Origin: CBDDKZ01 sp965230415
GTDB taxonomy: Bacteria > Bacteroidota > Bacteroidia > Cytophagales > JAAEPT01
Assembly: GCA_965230415.1 (NCBI GenBank)
Contig: CBDDKZ010000005.1
Coordinates: 3,782,001-3,846,000, forward strand
Direction: 5' to 3'
DNA length: 64,000 nt
The notes under the pieces are model-generated. The model did no database searches, had not been told where the DNA came from, and saw only the letters and a list, made by a program, of their open reading frames with translations. Each line of letters starts with the position of its first letter. The stretch's first letter is position 1. Of this stretch, positions 54,607-62,396 are shown piece after piece. The translations under genes and the position numbers were made by a program.

Positions 54607-55173
54607 AGATGAACTTTATTACACTTGTGGTGTAAATTTGCTCTCCTAATTTATTACAGCAGATGGTTTATTAGCTAAAGGGATATGAATTCTTAATAAA
54701 AGTAAAAATCTGAATATTGACAACAGGTGGTGCTATTGTATTTTGTCAGGGTAATGACATCACTTTTATTCAAGTCCATATTGGTAATGTTATCCAAATG
54801 CTCTTTCAAAATTCTTACAAGTAAATTGTCAGTAATAGGTGTTCTTACCTACCCACATTTAACTATTCAATAATTTTGTTAGTAATAAAACAGGGAATAA
54901 TTTAAAAAATACATATATATATCGTTGTATTATAAATTGAGTCACATTAAATTTGTCGTAGAGACTTACAATTAAGTATTACCAATTATTCTAATATGAT
55001 AAAAGAACATCTATTGTAAGAAACAGACCTATTTCACACAAGTAATTACATCATTCAGTAACCTGAAGCCTTACAAGGTTTCACTACTAAAATCTTTAAT
55101 CTAATATCCAAGAAGAAGCTTAATCTTTAACAACTTTTCATCCAAATTTTCCATACACCTAAATTTTACACCA
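54607..55173. other. AT-rich intergenic region
   Basis: About 570 bases with no gene on either strand. It should hold the promoter of the exported protein gene at 55174 and of the decayed AlbA_2 gene. No motif was recognised. Confidence 0.45.
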
Positions 55174-56646
55174 ATGAAAATTTTACACCGTAATAATTTA
55201 ATTTTTCTAATAGTCCTTTTTACACTGTTTGTGCATTCAAATTCAGTTCAGGCCCAAATATTGCGTAAAAGTAATAATATAGATAACAAACGGAATACAA
55301 ATAAAAAGGATCAACTCAATAGACCTTATCTTATTGAGACGGCCGATGCACGAAAATTCATTGATATCTATGAGCTCAAAAATGATTGGAGAAGACTTAT
55401 TTATACTTGGGCAGATAATCTTTTATACCCCACAGCCCCCTATTCCGCGATGGAAAAGGTCGTAGACCCCGGTTCCAAAATTCAAATTCATTTTGACATT
55501 GATTCTATGATCGAAAACAATCATGGTTTACGTGGTGATTATTCCCTAATAGCAATTTTAAACACGAATCCCATTGAGGTTTCACCATATTCTGAAATAG
55601 GACAGAATTACACAACGCTCTCAACGTCAAGTTATTCAGCAAAAGAAATTGCGGTTCGCGTAATTAAAACGGAACGCATGTTGAATAAACTATACGATTC
55701 GATTAAAGATAATAAAACCTTGGAGAATTTTAATAAATCCCAGAACAATATTATTAATTTTCGAATATTCAAAAGTTATATAGACTGGGCCGATAGCCTG
55801 AATAGTGGTACAAAAAAAATCTTTTTATCCAGTTTGGGCATAGACAATACTCTTTATGATAAAACGATTCGCCCGAATCTACTGGCACTAGATAGCTTAT
55901 TGGAAAAGGACATTAATTCAATCGATTCTTTAAATCAAAAGGTATTCGAATCCACTAGCTATTTAATACAATTAATTAAGGAAAAGACAGATAAAGATAA
56001 CGAACAACAAAAATTAGCTCAAAGAGAAAACGTTGAAAAAGAAACGGAACTTATTAAGGCACATTCCAAACAAATCGCAGAAGCTTTATTCAGTGAACTA
56101 CATTTTGCAACAATAGATCTCGCTAAAGTAAACGCTAAACCAGGAGATAAATTATATATCAAATTAATACGCAAAGGATCGCAAATAAAAGATTCTAATA
56201 AAAATGGTACTAATACCAACAATGGGTTAATGTATGATATCGTTACTTTATATATCCGAAAAACAGGGTGGTATGGAAAAATTTCAGATTCATTTCTATT
56301 CATTAATAGAATAGATCAGGGAGGTTTGGCTAATGATACCGATGCCTCTAATTCAAGGTTTAAAGCAAGTCCGGGGGCATCTTTTTATTTACAATATGGA
56401 GCACGTAAAAAAGGTTATGCTCTAAATCCATCTTTTGGCATTAATGTAAGTTTCCTCGATTTCAGCCAGGAAAGAGATTTGGAATTAGGTGTTGGTGTTG
56501 TTCTGGGATTATTTGACAATACTTTGTCTGCCACATTTGGCTATAATTTACATATAGAAGGATCCAATAATCCGTGGTATTTTGGGTTTGGATTTAGCTT
56601 TATTAATGGTAGGGATCAAATTAAAGCACTGTTTGCTAAGCCCTAA
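55174..56646 (+). CDS. exported protein of unknown function with barrel-like C-terminus
   Basis: The product is 490 aa with a Sec signal (MKILHRNNLIFLIVLFTLFV, cleaved after a VQAQ site). Residues about 30-200 are mixed. About 255-310 is strongly charged and probably coiled coil (NEQQKLAQRENVEKETELIK). From about residue 390 there are short alternating Gly/aromatic strands (SPGASFYLQYGARKKG, GVGVVLGLFDNTLSATFGYN, WYFGFGFSFING) typical of an outer-membrane barrel end. No family was recognised. It is monocistronic, with its own terminator. The AT-rich composition resembles the accessory region just before it. Confidence 0.75.
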   Translation: MKILHRNNLIFLIVLFTLFVHSNSVQAQILRKSNNIDNKRNTNKKDQLNRPYLIETADARKFIDIYELKNDWRRLIYTWADNLLYPTAPYSAMEKVVDPGSKIQIHFDIDSMIENNHGLRGDYSLIAILNTNPIEVSPYSEIGQNYTTLSTSSYSAKEIAVRVIKTERMLNKLYDSIKDNKTLENFNKSQNNIINFRIFKSYIDWADSLNSGTKKIFLSSLGIDNTLYDKTIRPNLLALDSLLEKDINSIDSLNQKVFESTSYLIQLIKEKTDKDNEQQKLAQRENVEKETELIKAHSKQIAEALFSELHFATIDLAKVNAKPGDKLYIKLIRKGSQIKDSNKNGTNTNNGLMYDIVTLYIRKTGWYGKISDSFLFINRIDQGGLANDTDASNSRFKASPGASFYLQYGARKKGYALNPSFGINVSFLDFSQERDLELGVGVVLGLFDNTLSATFGYNLHIEGSNNPWYFGFGFSFINGRDQIKALFAKP

Positions 56647-56664
56647 CAATAGTTTGCTTAAGAG

Positions 56665-56687
56665 TGCCCAGTTTAATGGGCATTTTT
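56665..56687 (+). terminator. hairpin terminator of the 490-aa exported protein gene
   Basis: TGCCCA and TGGGCA form a 6-bp stem around GTTTAA, followed by five T and a further T-rich run. It lies 18 bases past the stop at 56646. Confidence 0.85.
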
Positions 56688-56746
56688 AATTTTTTTTCAC
56701 TTTCGTAAGTTAATAGCATGACCTAATAGGCTGATTCTATACTCCA

Positions 56747-58090
56747 TCACTCCTTCACCACCCTTAACACAAACACACCTTCCTCCGTGGCCAGTTTCAA
56801 TAGATAGACGCCCACCGGGTAAGCCCTTAATGGTACTTCCACTTCGTTTTGATCGCCGGAAAGGGCTATGGTTTGCAGGCTAACGCCGGCTATATTAGAA
56901 ATAGTTAATTCACCTTTACCTAAGTCATCGGGGAGTTGCAGGGTCATGAGGTCTGTGGTGGGATTGGGGAAGGCCTTGAGTTCGTTGAATGCTTCGTCTT
57001 CTTCCGGTTCTTCTTCCACACTGACGGGGATATCGGGCCAGCAGGCTTCCAGGGCCTTTTGAAAGCCTTCGAAGTTGCCAACGCTGTCGGTGGCGAAGCT
57101 CACAAAACAAACGGTGTCTTCGGGCTGGTAAGCGTAGGTACGCAGAGTGTCACCGGGGTAAAGGGTGTCGATGAGGGTGAGTGGCCCCTGGTCGATGGAT
57201 TGGAAGAGTTCGATGTAGGCCAAGCCACTGCCGATGTCGCTGCCTTTGATGGTGAGCTGTACGGAGTCGCCGATGGCTTCAAGGGACAATTCCGATTCCG
57301 GAAGGTCGGCGTCGATGCTATTGAAGTGGGTGTTGGTAAGTATGGCTTCGTTGTCGTCAAAGATGATGCTGGCCTGGGCACTAATGGTATCGCCGGTTTG
57401 CACAGTTGCCTTGGGTAAGACGCTGAAGGTGACAAAACCTGCACCCCGGCCGATACTGTCGTTGACTGGCAGGAAGCCCAACTCAACGCTGTTGGGTTCG
57501 AGGCCGGTGGCCGGATCTAAGGAAACCAAACGCCAAAAGGCGGTGTTTTCTCCAGGGTTAATGCCGGCAGTAACATCGACATGCACGCCAAGGGAGTCGC
57601 TAACATCGTGGCGGGCGCCGTAGTAGCTGCGTTTGGCCGGGACTTCAAAGGCATAGGCATGGAAACCGTAGTAGCCCAGCTCCATGCTGTTGCGATTGGC
57701 TTTGGCGTGAAAAATATGGTCGATGGAGACATTGCGTGCGGCACCATTGGCAAATTCGGGATCGTTTTCGTAGCGGATGGTGTAGTTGAGGCGCTCGTCC
57801 CAGGCGACCCATTGGGCTTTGCCTACCCCTGCCGGACCAACAATGTCGTTGGGGTCTATGGGGCGAATAATGGTGACACAGAAGAAGTGACCGTTGTCAT
57901 CTTGTAATACCAATTGATTATCCGGGCATTCGCGGCAGTCTGCGGTGTAGCAGGTGTCGGTTGGTGGAATGGAATCCCCTCCATGACGGCCGTCTTGGTT
58001 GCCTTCATGGCAGTTTTGGGCAATTATCGGTATGGAATTAAAAGCTAGAAGCAAAACTAAGCCTAAAAATATCATTTTTCTTCTCTCCAT
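56747..58090 (-). CDS. T9SS-sorted secreted protein downstream of the Rhs gene
   Basis: ATG at 58090 gives 447 aa with a signal peptide (MERRKMIFLGLVLLLAFNSI, cleaved near IIAQ). The longer frame to 58165 adds 25 basic residues and is less likely. After a Cys-rich start (CYTADCRECPD), residues about 70-270 form a conserved extracellular region (IRPIDPNDIVGPAGVG, then FHAKANRNSMELGYYGF). It resembles domains found at the ends of large Bacteroidota adhesins. Two Ig-like strands follow. The last 75 residues (LKAFPNPTTDLMTLQLPDDL through YPVGVYLLKLATEEG) are a T9SS sorting domain. The gene is 106 bases after the Rhs-Tae4-like gene, where an immunity gene would be expected, but nothing in it resembles a Tai4-type inhibitor. 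Confidence 0.82.
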   Translation of the reverse strand: MERRKMIFLGLVLLLAFNSIPIIAQNCHEGNQDGRHGGDSIPPTDTCYTADCRECPDNQLVLQDDNGHFFCVTIIRPIDPNDIVGPAGVGKAQWVAWDERLNYTIRYENDPEFANGAARNVSIDHIFHAKANRNSMELGYYGFHAYAFEVPAKRSYYGARHDVSDSLGVHVDVTAGINPGENTAFWRLVSLDPATGLEPNSVELGFLPVNDSIGRGAGFVTFSVLPKATVQTGDTISAQASIIFDDNEAILTNTHFNSIDADLPESELSLEAIGDSVQLTIKGSDIGSGLAYIELFQSIDQGPLTLIDTLYPGDTLRTYAYQPEDTVCFVSFATDSVGNFEGFQKALEACWPDIPVSVEEEPEEDEAFNELKAFPNPTTDLMTLQLPDDLGKGELTISNIAGVSLQTIALSGDQNEVEVPLRAYPVGVYLLKLATEEGVFVLRVVKE

Positions 58091-58196
58091 AATTCTATGT
58101 CTATACGAGTTTTTAATACTAATCTTAATTATGCCAAAATCTACTTTGATCAATTTATACAACAAATCACATTACCGTTTATCAAAAAATACCATA

Positions 58197-58750
58197 TCAA
58201 TTATTTAAGGGCCACAATTCAATAGAATGCGTCAAATCCTTACGATCGTAGTGGCAGTTATCCAGACATTTATTGCCATCATAAATAGTAACATGTCCAG
58301 TGGCTTTAAATTCTCTTGAGGAATGCGGTGTCATAATTAATATTCCCTTTTCTCCCCGAATTTTCGAACCAAAATTCTTTCTTTCCCTTATACCGGGTAT
58401 TCCCATTTTATATGTTATCCACATTTTCATTTCTTTTGCACTGATAATATAATTATTTCCGTTCTTACCTTTAAAAGTCCGTATTCTGGTTCCATTGACC
58501 ATAATGTCTTCTGGTATTGGATAGCCGGAATTGTTAAGGGCAATTGATAGTCTTAATGCGCAGGCATTGTTACTACTGTACTCCAATACTTCTCCCCCCA
58601 CCATTTTGAAAACGTCTTCACCTCCCATAACTAATCCATCATTATTTTTAGGAAAACTTCTATAAACATCACTATAACTTGGATATGAAACATTTTGTTG
58701 AAATTGATATTGTGGTTTATTTTTAGGAACGGGTATGCTGATGTTAGAAG
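58197..58750 (-). other. exchangeable Rhs tip region (Tae4-like)
   Basis: Base composition changes sharply at about 58750, just after the VDPLG end of the core. By hand count the 60 bases from 58861 have 42 G or C, while the 60 bases from 58681 have 19 and those from 58321 have 21. This core/tip contrast is usual in Rhs genes and points to tip replacement by recombination. Confidence 0.8.
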
Positions 58751-61700
58751 TACCCAAAGGATCCACATACATCTGCGGATTCCCCACCGCATACTCATAC
58801 AAATTCAGCCCATCGACATACCCCAAGGGGTCGCGTTGCAAGAAGCGGCCATGCTCGGGATCGTAAGCGCGGGCGCGGTAGTGGTAGAGGCTGCTTTCGC
58901 TGTCGAGGCGGCGGCCGGTGAAGTAGTAAGGGTTGTCAATGCCGGAGGTGGTGAGGGTATTGTATAGTGGATCAAAAATGGTGACCTGGCCGTAGGGATC
59001 GTATTCGTAGCGTTCCACCAGTTGGCCGGAGATGTCGGAGATACCGGCGACGGAGCCTATGCCATTGATGTGGTAGAAATACAGCGCCCCGCTTTTTTCC
59101 ATACTCAGCACATCGTCGATCCAAGTGCCGTAGATGTAGGTTGCGGTGATGGATGAAGAAGTATTTTGTTCTTCAATCACCCGGTCGTTGGCGTAGAAGT
59201 AATTGGTGGTGCCTGTAGCCGTGGTTTTGCTCATGCGACGGCCCAGGGGATCGTAACGGTAGGTGGCGGTCGTGCCACCATCTACCTCGATAAGGCGGTT
59301 TTCGGTGTCGTAGCCGTAGCGGTGGTTTTGGCCTAGGGTGAGGTTGCCATTGGCATCGTAAACGGGTTCAAATATACCAATCGTTTCGTAAGCATTTACC
59401 TCATCGGGTTTATACGCGGTACTTACATTGTTAATGTCCGTACTTAAGCGGTTGCCCACTCCGTCGTAGCTATGTTTGATGCTGCGGCCGGTTTTATTAA
59501 ATGCGGTCAGGCGGTCCAGGGCATCGTAGCCAAACGTTTCGCTGCTGGCCATGCGGTGCAGGGCTTCGGCGCTGGTGCGGTTGTCTTCCTGGTCGTAAGT
59601 GTAGGCATAGTGCAGCTGCGCTCCTGGGTTGTGTGTTAATTCGGTGAGGCGGTTATTGGCATCGTACTGGTACGTGGCCGTGGTATTGTTAGGCGGAAAG
59701 TGTTTTTCGAGCAAACGATTACCTGTATCGTAGGTAAAACGGGCGTGCGAATTACCGTTGTCGAGCACTTCTTTTAAGCGGTTGCGTTCGTCGTAGCGCT
59801 CTATTATGCCTCTTCCTCCCGGATAAACCAATCCGCGTGTGCGGCCCGGGATATCATAGCTATAAACCGTCGCCTGGCCATTCAGTGTTTCGCTAAGCAG
59901 GCGATTGGCGGCATCGTAGGCAAAAGTGAGACGGGCCACATCGTTCCAGGCACTGTCCATACGTCCGCCTTTGTCGTAACGAAATTCATCGGTGTAGGTC
60001 GGGTATTGCCGCGACTTCAAACGGTAAATGTTGTCATAGTCGTATTTCGTGATAGCCCCCTTGTTGTCGGTCCGTTCCAGCACATTGCCAACAGCGTCCA
60101 GTTTGAAGGCACGGAAGCTGTTGTCGGCATAGATTTCTCGCGTAAGGCGATTGAGGGAATCGTATTGGTAAGTGGTGGCGTTGCTATTGGCATCAATCAC
60201 CTTTTCCAGGTTGCTAAATGGATCGTATTCGTAGCGGGTAATATTGCCCAAGGCATCTTTCACCTGCTCGTGGCGATCCAGCTTGTCGTAGGTGTTTTCC
60301 GTTAAACGTCCTTTGCGGTCCCATACCTTGATTATGTTGTCGTTTTTGTCCAGCTCAAAGCGGGTTTGGTTGCCCAAACCATCGTACATGCTTGTTAGCC
60401 GATCCAGCTGATCGTATTCGTAGCGGGTGTTATTGCCGTTGCCGTCCACTTCCTGCACCACATTGCTGTTGCGGTCGTAATCCCGGTGCACAATCAGGCC
60501 GATATTGTCTTCAGAGTCGGTCAGGCGGTAATCACCATCAAAGCGGTTGTTGATGATATTGCCATTGGGCAGGTAAGTTTCTACCACATTTCCGATGCCG
60601 TCGTAGGCAAAGCGGGTTTCCTCCCCATTGGCATTGGTCGCCGATTGACGTCGGTTGAGGGCATCGTATTGAAAGCTGGTAGTCAGTCCATTTGGGTCGG
60701 TCATAGCGATGACATTGCCATGATCGTCGTAGGCAATTTTACGGACAAAACCCATGGCATCGGTCACCTGAATGAGGCGGTCCAGCTCGTCGTAATCGTA
60801 TTTCGTTACGTTGTCGAGTGGGTCTTTGACTTCGAGCAGGTTGCTTTTCCAATCGTATTTGTATTCTGTTACCCCGCTGAGCGCATTGATTTGTTTTTTG
60901 CGACGGTTTAAACGATCGTATTCATAACGGGTAACATGACCCAGTTCATCGGTATAATGGAGCAGGTTGCCGCGTTTGTCGTATTCAAATTGCTGCACAC
61001 CACCATCTGCATTGGTGACCGTGAGTGGATAGCCCCTGTCATCGTAGGTGTAAGCCGTCACAAATCCACGCCCATTCGTTTCTGATGCAATATTACCATT
61101 GTCTTCGTAAGTATATCGCTCGGTAATAGCTAGCGGATAGCGTATTTCCAGCAGGTTGCCTTTATCGTCGTAGCGGTTTTCGGTGCGATGGCCTTTGGGG
61201 TCGGTAACGCTGGTTACCTGATTGTATTTCGCTTCATAGCTAAAGGCATAACGGTTACCTTCGGGGCTGGTGCGGGTAAGCACATTGCCACGTGTATCAT
61301 AGGTATGGCGCCAGCTCCCATTGTTGGCATCAATACGCGTACGTACGTTCAGATTGGCGTCGTAAACATAGGATTCGTTGTAACCGCAGCAGCTGCCTTG
61401 TTTGTTGACCAGGTTGCCGTCCTCATCGAAGGTGTACACCGTTTTTACATCGCCATTGCTGCCCCGCGAAAGCACCACGGTGTTGAATGATTCGACGTTG
61501 TAAAAGAATTGCAAAGCGCTGCGGCAGGATGTCAGCTTGGTCACCGCATTGTTGCTGTTATAGCTAATGTCGATGGTGTTGCCATTTTTATCGGTACGTG
61601 CAACGAGCAATTTATTGCGGTAATAATAGCGTTCAACTCCCCCTTCCGGATCGGTCACGGTGCTTAGGTTTCCGTTTTTGTAGGTGAACATACACTGTCG

Positions 61701-62396
61701 GGTATCACCAGCCACATTTTCATCAATGATATTGCGCATTTCATTGCCCACCCATTCAAAACGCAGTTTTTGTCCGCTGCTGTGTTCCACAGATAAGAGG
61801 TGTCCCTCGTCGTCGTAGTCCAATTGGATGCGGTTGCCGTTGCGGTCCTTGATTTCGGTGACTAGTTTATGGGTCGTATCAGCGAAAGTGTAGGTGGTAC
61901 CGTTCTTTTTGGTCAAAACCAAGGTACTGTCATTGGGGTTCAGGAAGCTTAACACACTGAATACTGCTTTCTTAGCGATCCAGCGTCGGGTGTTGGATTG
62001 TTGCTGGTCGGATTTCTGATTTTTGACACTTGACAAAGAGAATGGACTTCCATATCGGAAGCTTTCTTTCTGTCCGTCGGGCATGATTAAATCGACCGCG
62101 CCATTCGCCTTTTTCTCATAACGCACACAGAAGGGGAAAATCCAGCCGTTGCCATAACCACAGTTTGTATTGCGCAGGTAGCTGTTGTAGGAGAACGTAA
62201 TGTCCAAATCGAGGCCTGGAGCTGGAATAGTTACATCGTTGCGGCTAAAATACAAGTTGCCGGTATAGGTATTCACGGCCATGCCATCGGGACCGATTAC
62301 ATTGGGTCGGGTGATGTTTTGCTGTGCACTTGTGTGCAGGCCGGCCAGCAACAAAAGCCCACTCAGAAAAAAGCCGATGATTGTTTGTCTGCTCAT
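58197..62396 (-). CDS. Sec-exported Rhs protein with Tae4-like peptidoglycan amidase tip
   Basis: The product is 1399 aa. A Sec signal (MSRQTIIGFFLSGLLLLAGL, cleaved near TSAQ) is followed by an Rhs N-terminal region (about 30-330), about 25 YD repeats (330-1120) and a complete Rhs core (about 1180-1220, YHYRARAYDPEHGRFLQRDP through NLYEYAVGNP to VDPLG). The tip (about 1221-1399) matches Tae4 amidases: Cys1279 in NNACALRLSIALNNSG, a KGILIMTP strand, and His1368 in ATGHVTIYDG with Asp1373. Tae4 enzymes cut the D-Glu to mDAP bond of peptidoglycan. The tip DNA is AT-rich while the core is GC-rich. The stop of the CARDB/IPT gene and this ATG are adjacent (TAAATG), so they are coupled. No immunity gene is recognisable next to it. 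Confidence 0.88.
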   Translation of the reverse strand: MSRQTIIGFFLSGLLLLAGLHTSAQQNITRPNVIGPDGMAVNTYTGNLYFSRNDVTIPAPGLDLDITFSYNSYLRNTNCGYGNGWIFPFCVRYEKKANGAVDLIMPDGQKESFRYGSPFSLSSVKNQKSDQQQSNTRRWIAKKAVFSVLSFLNPNDSTLVLTKKNGTTYTFADTTHKLVTEIKDRNGNRIQLDYDDEGHLLSVEHSSGQKLRFEWVGNEMRNIIDENVAGDTRQCMFTYKNGNLSTVTDPEGGVERYYYRNKLLVARTDKNGNTIDISYNSNNAVTKLTSCRSALQFFYNVESFNTVVLSRGSNGDVKTVYTFDEDGNLVNKQGSCCGYNESYVYDANLNVRTRIDANNGSWRHTYDTRGNVLTRTSPEGNRYAFSYEAKYNQVTSVTDPKGHRTENRYDDKGNLLEIRYPLAITERYTYEDNGNIASETNGRGFVTAYTYDDRGYPLTVTNADGGVQQFEYDKRGNLLHYTDELGHVTRYEYDRLNRRKKQINALSGVTEYKYDWKSNLLEVKDPLDNVTKYDYDELDRLIQVTDAMGFVRKIAYDDHGNVIAMTDPNGLTTSFQYDALNRRQSATNANGEETRFAYDGIGNVVETYLPNGNIINNRFDGDYRLTDSEDNIGLIVHRDYDRNSNVVQEVDGNGNNTRYEYDQLDRLTSMYDGLGNQTRFELDKNDNIIKVWDRKGRLTENTYDKLDRHEQVKDALGNITRYEYDPFSNLEKVIDANSNATTYQYDSLNRLTREIYADNSFRAFKLDAVGNVLERTDNKGAITKYDYDNIYRLKSRQYPTYTDEFRYDKGGRMDSAWNDVARLTFAYDAANRLLSETLNGQATVYSYDIPGRTRGLVYPGGRGIIERYDERNRLKEVLDNGNSHARFTYDTGNRLLEKHFPPNNTTATYQYDANNRLTELTHNPGAQLHYAYTYDQEDNRTSAEALHRMASSETFGYDALDRLTAFNKTGRSIKHSYDGVGNRLSTDINNVSTAYKPDEVNAYETIGIFEPVYDANGNLTLGQNHRYGYDTENRLIEVDGGTTATYRYDPLGRRMSKTTATGTTNYFYANDRVIEEQNTSSSITATYIYGTWIDDVLSMEKSGALYFYHINGIGSVAGISDISGQLVERYEYDPYGQVTIFDPLYNTLTTSGIDNPYYFTGRRLDSESSLYHYRARAYDPEHGRFLQRDPLGYVDGLNLYEYAVGNPQMYVDPLGTSNISIPVPKNKPQYQFQQNVSYPSYSDVYRSFPKNNDGLVMGGEDVFKMVGGEVLEYSSNNACALRLSIALNNSGYPIPEDIMVNGTRIRTFKGKNGNNYIISAKEMKMWITYKMGIPGIRERKNFGSKIRGEKGILIMTPHSSREFKATGHVTIYDGNKCLDNCHYDRKDLTHSIELWPLNN

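Noticed and set aside
56868..57907. Overlapping frames on both strands within the T9SS-sorted gene
   Set aside because: GC-rich codons in the real gene leave other frames open. None has a domain or a plausible start signal.
60006..61490. Plus-strand frames of 99-141 codons inside the Rhs gene
   Set aside because: They repeat with the YD-repeat period and are antisense to the clear Rhs frame.
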